Positions 25,099 through 33,286 of a DNA stretch of 64,000 bases are shown here, piece by piece. A program made the translations under genes and the position numbers. The stretch's first letter is position 1. Each line of letters begins with the position of its first letter. This stretch comes from Neorhizobium sp. UBA3556 (lineage in GTDB: Bacteria > Pseudomonadota > Alphaproteobacteria > Rhizobiales > Rhizobiaceae): the NCBI GenBank assembly GCA_002376235.1, contig DFNX01000010.1, positions 62,001 through 126,000 of the forward strand. Direction: 5' to 3'. The notes under the pieces were generated by a model that saw nothing but the letters and a program-made list of their open reading frames with translations, was not told the DNA's origin and did not search any database.

Positions 25099-26229
25099 TC
25101 AGTCCAGCTTGGCAAGATCGTTGCGAATGACGACGCGGAGTTCATCGATCGGACGCAGGGACTGGCCGTCGTCGAAGTGCCAGAAGGTCCATCCGTTGCA
25201 GGCATCAAAACCTTGTACCTTCGCGCCGAGCCGGTGAATCGAGCCGGCGTCACCACCGGATGCCAGCGTGCCATCGGCGCGGATGATCGCGCTGTAACGA
25301 CGCTTGGCATCGGTCAGCACCTGACCCGGCTTCAGCAGCCCGGCCTCGATCAGAACGTTGAAGGCAACGCGCGGCTCGGCCTTCTTGCCGGTCATGACAG
25401 TCAGTTCCGCTTTGCCGAGCGGCTCTACCGCTTCGATACGGGCGGAGGCGGCGTCGATATAGTTCTGTTCGCGCTCGATACCGACGAAGTTGCGGCCGAG
25501 GCGCTTGGCCACCGCACCTGTGGTGCCGGAACCGAAGAAAGGGTCGAGAATGACGTCGCCCGGCTTGGTCGAGGCCATGATGACACGCGCCAGCAGCGCT
25601 TCCGGCTTCTGGGTCGGATGCACTTTCTTGCCGTCTTCGCCTTTCAGGCGTTCACCGCCCGAGCAGATCGGGAACAGCCAGTCGGAGCGCATCTGCACGT
25701 CGTCGTTGGATGCCTTCAAGGCATCGTAGTTGAAGGTGTAGCCCTTGGCCTTGGAGTCGCGGCTTGCCCAAATCATCGTCTCATGGGCGTTCTGGAACCG
25801 ACGACCCTTGAAGTTCGGCATCGGGTTGACCTTGCGCCAGACGATGTCGTTCAGCAGCCAGAAATTCAGATCCTGCATGATCGCGCCGACGCGGAAAATG
25901 TTGTGGTAGGAGCCGATCACCCAGATCGTGCCGGCCGGTTTCAACACGCGGCGGCAGGCAAGCAGCCAGGCGCGGGTGAAAGCATCGTACATCTCGAAAG
26001 AGGCGAACTGGTCCCATTCGTCATCGACGGCGTCGACAACCGAATGATCAGGGCGGTGCAGCGTGCCGCCGAGCTGGAGGTTATACGGCGGGTCAGCGAA
26101 GATCGCGTCGACGGAATGGTCGGGGAGCGCTTCCAAGGCTGCAACGCAATCACCCTTGATGATGGAATTCATCCATGCGTCGGGACGGACCTGATGCTTC
26201 AGATCGTTCAGCGGAAGAACAGCAGCCAT
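25099..26229 (-). CDS. ccrM: Cell-cycle-regulated DNA adenine methyltransferase CcrM
   Basis: Methylates adenine in GANTC sites in alphaproteobacteria and is essential for cell-cycle control in several of them. The predicted 376-residue protein is a beta-class methyltransferase: catalytic DPPY at residues 46-49 precedes the S-adenosylmethionine motif FFGSG at 231-235, and the C-terminal CcrM-specific domain contains GWTFWHFDDGQSLRPIDELR. The start MAAVLPLND matches family N-termini; eight more in-frame codons upstream are possible. No restriction partner is adjacent, as expected for an orphan enzyme. GTAACCA repeats lie in the leader. Confidence 0.95.
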   Translation of the reverse strand: MAAVLPLNDLKHQVRPDAWMNSIIKGDCVAALEALPDHSVDAIFADPPYNLQLGGTLHRPDHSVVDAVDDEWDQFASFEMYDAFTRAWLLACRRVLKPAGTIWVIGSYHNIFRVGAIMQDLNFWLLNDIVWRKVNPMPNFKGRRFQNAHETMIWASRDSKAKGYTFNYDALKASNDDVQMRSDWLFPICSGGERLKGEDGKKVHPTQKPEALLARVIMASTKPGDVILDPFFGSGTTGAVAKRLGRNFVGIEREQNYIDAASARIEAVEPLGKAELTVMTGKKAEPRVAFNVLIEAGLLKPGQVLTDAKRRYSAIIRADGTLASGGDAGSIHRLGAKVQGFDACNGWTFWHFDDGQSLRPIDELRVVIRNDLAKLD

Positions 26230-26275
26230 TTTCACACTCGCTACGCTATACATAAAACGAATTTATTGGCTGTTA

Positions 26276-26295
26276 TGGTTACTCAATCTGGTTAC
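26276..26295 (-). promoter_or_regulatory. Direct repeat GTAACCA upstream of ccrM
   Basis: On the minus strand GTAACCA occurs twice (26295-26289 and 26282-26276) with a 13-bp period, 47-66 bp before the ccrM ATG. It resembles the TTAACCAT half-site class of CtrA/GcrA-era cell-cycle promoters but lacks the canonical TTAA-N7-TTAA layout. A regulatory role is only a suggestion. Confidence 0.35.
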
Positions 26296-26417
26296 CAAAT
26301 GCTGAAGCGGCTGAATTATTTCGGGAAATTTTGGCATCAGCGTAGAAAGTGAACGACCGCAAGCTTACTCCATGCAATCGCAGATTGGATCTGGCCGAGC
26401 GCCATAGGCACCTGGCT

Positions 26418-27635
26418 TCAGGTCTTGTTCGTACCTGCATCCCCTGCGCTGACGGGCAATTCATCCTCCGGCGGCCAATCACCAGGAACCCGTTCCATAT
26501 ACTGGGCCGGCAGCGGCCCCGCCGTCATCAAACCGAAATCGAAATTCGTGCGTCGATCGGACGCCAGTACATATTGACGATGCACTCTGAGAAAATCCAA
26601 CTTGATCTTCCGGTAACGCTCGGCGGAGAGCATGTTTCGGAGGCGGATGAAAACGAGCCGCGGCTGCGGCGCCTCCGGATGTCCGGTCAGGCCCGTTACC
26701 GGAGATTTGTAGAAACTGATGACATCCGTCAGACACTGCACTTCGAACCAGGTGATATTTTTTGCGTAGGCGATTGCCCCCACCCGGGCACGAAGCGCTG
26801 TCGCCGAGCGCAGCAGCGCGCATTGAAGCGTGGCTCCGCCAAGGGTAACGAAGACGACGCGCTTGCCATCCAGCAGGCTTGGCTCCCGTTCGAGCAGAAG
26901 ACCGATCGTATGGGCAGCCATGCTGGATCCCATACTGTGGGAACTGACGACATATTCATCCGCGTCCAGTTCGAATGCCTGCCGGGCCGATTGAGCAGCG
27001 AACTCGATCCAATCGTTGACCATGGTGTCATCCAGGCGGGATACGGCAACGGCCATTTCCCAGTCTGAAAACAGGTGCAACGTGTGAAACCGCTCCGACC
27101 AGGGAATGAACAGCTTGACGAAGAAGAGATAGCCGAGCGCGATGCCGATCGGTAGTTGCCACAGGCCAATACCCAGCCACAAAGGATAGGTTGCGAGCGC
27201 CAGGCTGAGCGCAAGCGCCAGCGCGACCAGAAGAAACGGGAAGATGAAAAAGAGGCCGAATCGCCAAGCATGGCGGAAATAGCCGAAAGCGCCGCCCTCA
27301 AGTACAACGGCTGCGGCACTGCGGAAGCCTTGGGCCAGTCGCGTTAGCATCGGTCGATCTGCCAGACGATCGACGATCGCTCCGTGGTCAAAGACGAAGA
27401 AACGCGTCGATGTCTGCCAGGCATCTCCGGGCCGGCTAGTCTCGATATCGAAATACGGCCGGCTGGTCTCACGACACAAAGCGTCGATCTTGGCGTTCAG
27501 ACCCCACAGTTCGGCGGTCTTCTGCATCGCTCTTTCGTAACGGGTCCGATGCCGGTCTGCGTCCAATGGTTCAAAGCCGGGGAAATGCAGAACGACACGT
27601 TTTTTCACGCGCGCGGATGACGGAATTTCGGACAC
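26418..27635 (-). CDS. Membrane protein with alpha/beta-hydrolase-like domain
   Basis: A 405-residue protein. Residues 1-110 are soluble, starting RVVLHFPGFEPLDADRHRTRYERA. Two strongly hydrophobic segments lie around residues 125-175 (FGLFFIFPFLLVALALALS and the following YPLWLGIGLW stretch). The C-terminal part contains YVVSSHSMGSSMAAHTIG, a serine-hydrolase-type nucleophile elbow (S-H-S-M-G). The opening HFPGFEP also resembles an oxyanion-hole strand. It looks like a membrane-anchored lipase or esterase of a family with no established function. It stands alone between ccrM and an SDR gene. Confidence 0.65.
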   Translation of the reverse strand: MSEIPSSARVKKRVVLHFPGFEPLDADRHRTRYERAMQKTAELWGLNAKIDALCRETSRPYFDIETSRPGDAWQTSTRFFVFDHGAIVDRLADRPMLTRLAQGFRSAAAVVLEGGAFGYFRHAWRFGLFFIFPFLLVALALALSLALATYPLWLGIGLWQLPIGIALGYLFFVKLFIPWSERFHTLHLFSDWEMAVAVSRLDDTMVNDWIEFAAQSARQAFELDADEYVVSSHSMGSSMAAHTIGLLLEREPSLLDGKRVVFVTLGGATLQCALLRSATALRARVGAIAYAKNITWFEVQCLTDVISFYKSPVTGLTGHPEAPQPRLVFIRLRNMLSAERYRKIKLDFLRVHRQYVLASDRRTNFDFGLMTAGPLPAQYMERVPGDWPPEDELPVSAGDAGTNKT

Positions 27636-27757
27636 TCAATTTTCTTTCGACGACAGGCGGCAGCAGGTCGGAGCGCAATGATATCAACCCTGTGGCGAGA
27701 TTAAGGTGGGGTGGCAGACACCCTCTCGAATGCCTGCCAGTATTCCGGGTTTTCCCG

Positions 27758-28516
27758 TCAGATCGCGAAGCCACCTGCCACATCGAAAATGCCGCCGGTC
27801 ATGTAACCACCCTGCGGGCCGGCAAGATGTGTAACAAGCGCCGAGACTTCCTCAAGCGTCGCAATACGACGGATCGGGTGCATGTCCAGCAGCGCTTCCG
27901 GCACCTCGTCGCCCAGTGCGCCCTTGGCCATGTCGGTGGGCATGACGCCGGGCTGAACCACATTGACAGTGATGTTGCGCTTGCCCAAATCGCGCGCGAC
28001 GCCCTTGGCATAACCGAGGAGCGCCGACTTGCTGCCTGCATAATCGGCAACGCCTGAGACAGGTATGCGGGTGCCAAACAGCGACCCGATGAAGATGATG
28101 CGCCCGCCATCCGTCAGGACCGGTGCTGCGGCGCGGGTCGCGGCGACCGATCCCATGACGTTGATTTGCCACTGGCGATCGAGATTGACCGTGTCGAGGG
28201 CGGGGTCATCGACGGTCTTGCCCTGCACGGCAATCGCCGCGTTGTTGACGAGGATGTCGAGCTTGCCGAAATGCGCGATCACCTTGTCGACCAACGGCTT
28301 GGCGGCTGCCATATCCGCCTGATCGCTTTGGACCGCGAGAGCGCGAACGCCCTTTGCCTTCAGTTTCTCGACCACGGCCTCGGCCTTTTCCGCAGAGGCG
28401 ACGTAACTGATCGCAACGTCGGCGCCTTCCTCTGCCAGCGCTTGCGCTATTGCTGCACCAAGGCCGCGAGAGCCGCCGGTAACGAGGGCGACCTTGCCCT
28501 TCAATGTCTTCGACAT
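27758..28516 (-). CDS. Short-chain dehydrogenase/reductase (SDR)
   Basis: A 252-residue classical SDR: coenzyme motif TGGSRGLGAAIA near the N-terminus, NNAA in the NILVNNAAIAV region (here DILVNNAAIAV), and the active-site set Ser (IFIGSLFG) with YAGSK. The start MSKTLKGK has GAAAGG upstream. It is divergent from a TetR-type gene, with two matching dyads in the shared region, so it is probably repressed by that protein. Such SDR/TetR pairs are often induced by reactive carbonyls or quinones; the substrate here is unknown. Confidence 0.88.
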   Translation of the reverse strand: MSKTLKGKVALVTGGSRGLGAAIAQALAEEGADVAISYVASAEKAEAVVEKLKAKGVRALAVQSDQADMAAAKPLVDKVIAHFGKLDILVNNAAIAVQGKTVDDPALDTVNLDRQWQINVMGSVAATRAAAPVLTDGGRIIFIGSLFGTRIPVSGVADYAGSKSALLGYAKGVARDLGKRNITVNVVQPGVMPTDMAKGALGDEVPEALLDMHPIRRIATLEEVSALVTHLAGPQGGYMTGGIFDVAGGFAI

Positions 28517-28578
28517 GGGTAACCTTTCCACAAGAACGAAGGCGTTTCCGGATGCCGGGAGACGCCGAGCTGGCTTAC

Positions 28579-28592
28579 GTAACGATCGTTAC
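28579..28592. promoter_or_regulatory. TetR-type operator copy 1
   Basis: GTAACGATCGTTAC is a perfect 14-bp palindrome, 63 bp upstream of the SDR start, in the region shared with the divergent TetR gene. A 12/14 match lies 59 bp away. Binding by that TetR protein is inferred. Confidence 0.75.
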
Positions 28593-28637
28593 TATAATGA
28601 TCGGTATGAAATTTGACCTCGGGCGTCAAGCGGTTTA

Positions 28638-28651
28638 ATAACGGTCGTTAC
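28638..28651. promoter_or_regulatory. TetR-type operator copy 2
   Basis: ATAACGGTCGTTAC matches copy 1 at 12 of 14 positions and keeps the TAACG/CGTTA arms. It lies 23 bp before the TetR ATG, a position suited to autorepression. Confidence 0.7.
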
Positions 28652-28673
28652 GAAATATGATTGAGTTGATGGA

Positions 28674-29264
28674 ATGGGACGACATCGCGAATTTGACGTG
28701 GAGAAGGCGCTGGATGCGATCCTGTGTGTCTTCTGGAGCAAGGGTTACGAAGGAGCGTCCTATACCGACCTTACCGAGGCGGCCGGCGTGGAGAGGCCTG
28801 CTCTATATTCCGCCTTCGGCAACAAGGAAGCGCTGTTTGCCCATGCGCTCGATCGCTATTACGAACGCTATCTCAACTACATCCCGGATGCGCTCCAGAA
28901 ACCGACGTCGCGGGAAGTCGCCGCCCACATGCTGTACAACGCGATCGATCTGAACACGCGATATCCAAAGCATACGGGCTGCTTCAACATCACCGGCCTG
29001 CTTGCCGGCTCGAATGATGCCGAACCCGTGCGGCAGATGCTGATCGATGTTCGTGCGCGCGGCGAAGCGCTGTTTCGCGAGCGGTTGGAGCGGGCAAAGG
29101 CGGAAGGCGACCTGCCCGAGACGGCCAAACCCGATGCGCTGGCGGCATATCTGATGGCGGTGCTTCACGGCATGGCAGTACAGGCAAAAGCCGGGTTCAG
29201 CCGCGAGACGCTGGAAGCCGTTGCCGAACAGGCACTTGCGACATGGCCTGCCAAAAGCTCGTGA
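28674..29264 (+). CDS. TetR-family transcriptional regulator
   Basis: A 196-residue repressor with an N-terminal TetR helix-turn-helix (EGASYTDLTEAAGVERPALYSAFGNKEALFAHAL, about residues 26-59) and a ligand-binding domain containing HTGCFNITGLLAGS. The N-terminus GRHREFDVEKALDAILCVFWSKGYEGASY is typical of the AcuR/NemR-like group that often controls oxidoreductases. The ribosome site is weak (GATGGA). It is divergent from the SDR gene, and twin operators lie between them. Confidence 0.9.
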   Translation: MGRHREFDVEKALDAILCVFWSKGYEGASYTDLTEAAGVERPALYSAFGNKEALFAHALDRYYERYLNYIPDALQKPTSREVAAHMLYNAIDLNTRYPKHTGCFNITGLLAGSNDAEPVRQMLIDVRARGEALFRERLERAKAEGDLPETAKPDALAAYLMAVLHGMAVQAKAGFSRETLEAVAEQALATWPAKSS

Positions 29265-29295
29265 TCCTCGCGAACCGATCTTGGAGCAACCGCTA

Positions 29296-29327
29296 GTTTG
29301 CGGGGCTAAACTGAGCGCCCCGCAAAC
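29296..29327. terminator. Hairpin between convergent TetR and membrane-protein genes
   Basis: GTTTGCGGGGC (29296-29306) pairs perfectly with GCCCCGCAAAC (29317-29327), an 11-bp stem spanning the end of the minus-strand gene. There is no T-run, so it may act as a weak or rho-assisted terminator or as an mRNA end protector. Confidence 0.5.
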
Positions 29328-29815
29328 GGGAGATCATTCAGGTTCCGGCGCAACGTGAACGCCCATCCGACGAAATAACCGACCGATCCTCCGGATAGCG
29401 CGTAGCTGGCCAAGGTGAGGTTTTGCGTCCCTTCCGAGTTAAGCGCGAGCGCGACGGCAAGCGCATAATGCAACAAGAAAAGCGTCATGTTCCTGACGAG
29501 AGGCACGATGCTTCCCGAGATCGTCACTTCGCGGCTTGCCGCATCCCGTGCGATCACTCTGGGGCCGGTGACGACGCCCGACAACGCCAACAGAAGGCCT
29601 GCACCGAGCCAGATGGCGACCATTTTTATGTCCGATGCCGATTTTCCGATCAGGGGCCATATGCCCAGCACCATGAAGATAAACGGGACCATCAGAAGCC
29701 GCCAAAGCGGACGTTTTTTCGTCCTTGTCGCGGCCACCCCCTGCCAGACAAGATAGGTAAGCAGGAACCACACATAGACCGGTGTATGAGCCAAAATCTG
29801 AAATGCGCCGACCAT
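29306..29815 (-). CDS. Small integral membrane protein of unknown function
   Basis: A predicted 169-residue protein with about five hydrophobic segments (VYVWFLLTYLVWQGV, RLLMVPFIFMVLGIWPL, MVAIWLGAGLLLALSG, LVRNMTLFLLHYALAVALAL, GSVGYFVGWAFTL). The start MVGAFQILAHTP has GGATAA upstream; the frame is open nine codons further. It resembles DUF6622-like proteins of proteobacteria, whose function is not known. It stands alone. Confidence 0.6.
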   Translation of the reverse strand: MVGAFQILAHTPVYVWFLLTYLVWQGVAATRTKKRPLWRLLMVPFIFMVLGIWPLIGKSASDIKMVAIWLGAGLLLALSGVVTGPRVIARDAASREVTISGSIVPLVRNMTLFLLHYALAVALALNSEGTQNLTLASYALSGGSVGYFVGWAFTLRRNLNDLPFAGRSV

Positions 29816-30035
29816 ATAGTTTATCCAGAATTCACAAAACAATCAGGCAGTTTGCGACACATGACGAGGCGGCAATCACGGCCGAATTCTCCAAGTCCGC
29901 GGCAGATGAAGAACATAACATATACGCAGGAAGATGATGCCCGCATATGCCAAACAGCCGGTCTCCGCCCTTGCCTAGCGTGGACTGCTTTTCTATTCAG
30001 GGCCTTGATCTGGAACAGCAGAAAATGGAGACACC

Positions 30036-31676
30036 ATGGACAGTATCACGATAGCCCTGGTCCTGCTCCTTGCCGTCATTCTCAGCGGTACGATCTCCAG
30101 GCTGCTGCCGCTCCCAATCCCGCTGCCGCTGATCCAGATTGCCTTCGGCGCGGCGATAACCGGGATTACCGGTGATGGTGTGGTGCTGGAACCGGATATC
30201 TTCTTCCTGCTGTTTCTGCCGCCGCTTCTGTTTCTCGATGGCTGGCGCATTCCGAAAGAAGGGCTGTTCCGCGACAAGGGCGTGATCCTCGAACTGGCGC
30301 TCGGGCTTGTCGTGTTCACGGTCGTCGGCGTCGGACTGCTGATCCACTGGATGATCCCGGCCATGCCGCTTGCGGTCGCCTTTGCGCTTGCAGCCATCGT
30401 TTCACCAACCGATCCGGTCGCGGTCTCGGCGATTGCCGCGCGCGTGCCGATCCCTCCGCGGCTGATGCATATTCTCGAAGGGGAATCTCTGCTCAACGAC
30501 GCGTCGGGCCTTGTCTGCATGCGGTTTGCGGTGGCGGCGGCCGTTACCGGCACATTCTCGCTGACGGATGCGCTGGGCACGTTCCTGTGGGTTGCGATCG
30601 GCGGCATTCTCATAGGCTTCGGCGTGACCTGGCTAGTGGTGCGGATAAAGGACGTGGTTTCGCGCAAGCTCGGCGAGGATCCCGGCGCGCAGATCCTGAT
30701 CAGCCTGCTCATTCCCTTCGGCGCCTATCTGGTTGCCGAACACCTGCATTGTTCCGGCATCCTTGCCGCGGTCGCTGCCGGCATCACCATGAGTTACGCG
30801 GAACTGCGCGGCAAGGCGCTTGGCATTACCCGCGTCCGGCGCAATGCCGTTTGGGACACGGTGCAGTTCGCGCTGAACGGCATCATTTTCGTGCTGCTCG
30901 GCGAGCAGTTGCCGGGCATCATCTCGGGTGCTGCTCGGGTTGTCACCGAGACCGGGCATGTCGATCCGATCTGGCTGATCGCTTATGTGCTCGCCATCAA
31001 CGCGGCGCTGGCGGCACTTCGCTTCGCATGGGTCTGGGTGTCTCTGCATTTCACCCTGTTCCGCGCTGCCCGTCGCGGCCAGGAAATCCGCAAGCCGCAC
31101 TGGAAGTTGCTGGTCGCAACCTCACTTGCTGGCGTGCGCGGCACCATCACGCTTGCCGGCATCCTGACGCTACCCTTCTTTCTCGATGACGGGATCACCC
31201 CCTTTCCGGCCCGCGATCTGGCGATTTTCCTTGCGGCCGGTGTGATCATCTTCTCGCTGATTGCGGCAAGCGTCGGCCTGCCCTTTCTGCTCAAGGATAT
31301 CGAACTGCCACCAGGGCCGGACCATCACCAGGAAGAGGATACCGCGCGCATCGCCTCGGCAGAGGCAGCCATCCGGATGATCGAGAAACTGCAGCACGCC
31401 ATGAGCGAGGGCCGCACCGATGCCGATCTTTATGGCGAAGTCGGCACGCGGCTGATGGAACTCTACCGGCAGCGTATCGACGGACGCTCGAAGATCGGCG
31501 ACGAAGCCGAGGAGGTCCGGCGGATGGAAGAGGTGGACAAGCGGCTGCGCCTCGCAGCACTGCGTGCCGAGCGCGACGAGATCTTTCGCCTGAGCCGCGC
31601 CCGGAAAGTCTCCGAAGAGATCGCCCGCAAGCTTATCCGCGAGATCGACCTTGCCGAGGCGCGTTATGCCGATTGA
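30036..31676 (+). CDS. CPA1-family Na+/H+ antiporter
   Basis: A 546-residue inner-membrane cation:proton antiporter (NhaP/YjcE-like). Residues 1-420 form the 12-helix core with the ion-binding motifs SPTDPVAVSAIAARVP and GESLLNDASGLV, and the conserved GVRGTITLA block near residue 365. A hydrophilic cytoplasmic tail of about 120 residues (from PPGPDHHQEED) is rich in charged heptad-like helices and may be regulatory. GGAGAC precedes the ATG. It is convergent with the ABM-domain gene. Confidence 0.92.
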   Translation: MDSITIALVLLLAVILSGTISRLLPLPIPLPLIQIAFGAAITGITGDGVVLEPDIFFLLFLPPLLFLDGWRIPKEGLFRDKGVILELALGLVVFTVVGVGLLIHWMIPAMPLAVAFALAAIVSPTDPVAVSAIAARVPIPPRLMHILEGESLLNDASGLVCMRFAVAAAVTGTFSLTDALGTFLWVAIGGILIGFGVTWLVVRIKDVVSRKLGEDPGAQILISLLIPFGAYLVAEHLHCSGILAAVAAGITMSYAELRGKALGITRVRRNAVWDTVQFALNGIIFVLLGEQLPGIISGAARVVTETGHVDPIWLIAYVLAINAALAALRFAWVWVSLHFTLFRAARRGQEIRKPHWKLLVATSLAGVRGTITLAGILTLPFFLDDGITPFPARDLAIFLAAGVIIFSLIAASVGLPFLLKDIELPPGPDHHQEEDTARIASAEAAIRMIEKLQHAMSEGRTDADLYGEVGTRLMELYRQRIDGRSKIGDEAEEVRRMEEVDKRLRLAALRAERDEIFRLSRARKVSEEIARKLIREIDLAEARYAD

Positions 31677-31682
31677 GGCAGG

Positions 31683-32030
31683 TTATGCGGCATGCACCTG
31701 GCGGCTGTCCGTTGGTGCCTCATCGCGCTCGAACATGCCGTAATCGCGCAGGACGTGGCCGATGCGCAGGCGGTAATCGGCAAAGACGCCGTTGCGACCG
31801 GCTTGTTGCGCGGCGCGATGCGCCTCGACATTACGCCATGCCTTCACCGCCTCCTCGTCGCGCCAGAAGGACAGAGACAGAAGCTTGCCGCGCATCGTCA
31901 GGCTCTCGAAACGTTCGATCGAGATGAAGCCGTCGATCTTTTCCAGATCGGAGCGCAACTCGCCCGCTAGATCCAGATAGCGGTGGCGTTCGCCCATATA
32001 GGGCACAACTTCGAAGATGACGGCGATCAT
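31683..32030 (-). CDS. Antibiotic biosynthesis monooxygenase (ABM) domain protein
   Basis: A 115-residue dimeric alpha/beta-barrel protein with the ABM signature IDGFISIERFESLT and LLSLSFWRDEEAVKAWRN. Such small enzymes act on quinones, haem or aromatic polyketides without cofactors, or merely bind them. The gene overlaps the upstream NIPSNAP gene by 4 bp (ATGA), so the two make a translationally coupled pair. The exact reaction is unknown. Confidence 0.85.
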   Translation of the reverse strand: MIAVIFEVVPYMGERHRYLDLAGELRSDLEKIDGFISIERFESLTMRGKLLSLSFWRDEEAVKAWRNVEAHRAAQQAGRNGVFADYRLRIGHVLRDYGMFERDEAPTDSRQVHAA

Positions 32031-32368
32031 GATCTTTCTCCCTTCTCCATCGGCGCGCCGTGCGGCAGCGACATGTTTTTGAGAAAAATGCGGTCTTCCT
32101 TGAGGATGAAACGTTCGCGCTTGGCGAATTCGTAGTTCTCGCGGCCCAGCGGATCAACGGCCAGCCGGGCGCGATAGGCTTCGTAGGCCGCCAGGTTCTC
32201 GATATTGTAGACGCCATAGGCGGTTGTGGCCGATCCTTCGTGCGGGCCGAAATAACCGATCAGGTCGGCACCGTTGCGCGGGATCGATTGTCCCCAGGCT
32301 TGGGCATATTGTTCAAAACGGTCGCGCTTGAACGGGTTGATCTCGTAACGGATGAAGCAGGTAATCAT
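32027..32368 (-). CDS. NIPSNAP family protein
   Basis: A 113-residue protein with the NIPSNAP alpha/beta-barrel pattern: MITCFIRYEINPFKRDRFEQYAQAW, IGYFGPHEGSATTAYGVYNIENLAAYEAYRARL. The start is the ATG at 32368, preceded by AAGGGAAATG; the longer open frame overlapping the ArsR gene is spurious. It is divergent from an ArsR-type regulator and coupled to the ABM gene. Its biochemical function is not established. Confidence 0.85.
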   Translation of the reverse strand: MITCFIRYEINPFKRDRFEQYAQAWGQSIPRNGADLIGYFGPHEGSATTAYGVYNIENLAAYEAYRARLAVDPLGRENYEFAKRERFILKEDRIFLKNMSLPHGAPMEKGERS

Positions 32369-32430
32369 GGCATTTCCCTTGGGTTCGTTTCCTCGTGACG
32401 AGGGTGTTTTGCCATGCCTGTCAGCGAGGA

Positions 32431-32452
32431 TGCTTCGATAGCGATCGAAGTA
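32431..32452. promoter_or_regulatory. Candidate ArsR-family operator
   Basis: TGCTTCGAT and ATCGAAGTA face each other across 4 bases, an imperfect dyad with 8 of 9 arm positions matching. It lies 31 bp before the ArsR ATG and 62 bp upstream of the NIPSNAP ATG, in the shared divergent promoter. Binding is inferred. Confidence 0.6.
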
Positions 32453-32483
32453 TCGATGGAAAAAGCATGCTAGAAGGTAGTGC

Positions 32484-33176
32484 ATGAACGAAGGTCCAGA
32501 CATTGCCCAAATCGCCTCTCTGATCGGCGACCCCGCCCGCGCCAACATGCTGGCAGCGCTCACCGGTGGGCGGGCGCTGACGGCGACCGAGCTTGCCGGC
32601 ATCGGCGGCATCACATTGCAGACGGCGAGTACGCATCTTTCCAAACTCGAGGCGGGCGGGCTGATTACCCAGCGTAAACAGGGGCGGCATCGCTATTTCG
32701 CGCTGGCCGACGAGGCTGCTGCCCGGCTGATCGAAACGATGATGGGATTTGCCTCGAGCCGCGGGCATCTGCGCTACCGGCCGGGACCGAAGGATCCGGC
32801 GCTTCGAAAAGCCCGTGTCTGCTACGATCACCTTGCAGGCGATTTTGGCGTGCGGATGCTCGACAGTTTCGTCTGCCATGGCGAGATCGCGTCGGATGGG
32901 GAGAACCTTACTGTAACGGAAAAAGGCCGCGCGCAGCTCGCCGCATTCGGTATCGATCTCTCAGGCCTTGCCTCAAGCCGCCGCCCCTTGTGCAAATCCT
33001 GTCTCGACTGGAGCGAACGCCGGTCGCATCTGGCAGGCACGCTCGGCAAAGCGCTGCTTGCGCATATGCTCGACAAGGGCTGGGCGCGGCGCAGCGAGGA
33101 GAGCCGTGCAGTGCTTTTCTCCCCCGAAGGTGAGCGAAAGTTTCTGCTGCAGTTCCCTCTCGATACCCCACGTTGA
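32484..33176 (+). CDS. ArsR-family transcriptional regulator
   Basis: A 230-residue repressor. The N-terminal 90 residues are an ArsR winged helix (DPARANMLAALTGGRALTATELAGIGGITLQTASTHLSKLEAGGLI). The long C-terminal extension contains CYDHLAGDFGVRMLDSFV and a CKSCLDWSERRSHLAG block with Cys-x-x-Cys, seen in large ArsR proteins of proteobacteria. It lacks the usual arsenic-site spacing near the recognition helix. AAGG precedes the ATG. It is divergent from the NIPSNAP-ABM pair and likely represses it. Confidence 0.88.
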   Translation: MNEGPDIAQIASLIGDPARANMLAALTGGRALTATELAGIGGITLQTASTHLSKLEAGGLITQRKQGRHRYFALADEAAARLIETMMGFASSRGHLRYRPGPKDPALRKARVCYDHLAGDFGVRMLDSFVCHGEIASDGENLTVTEKGRAQLAAFGIDLSGLASSRRPLCKSCLDWSERRSHLAGTLGKALLAHMLDKGWARRSEESRAVLFSPEGERKFLLQFPLDTPR

Positions 33177-33286
33177 AGTGAGCAGCCTCCCGCCTCGTTC
33201 GCCTCTGCCATGCGACCGCAGCGGTTGAGCTTCCCGCACCCATCCGATAGAAGGCGGCTGACGTCTTAAAAGGGTATATCTCCATC

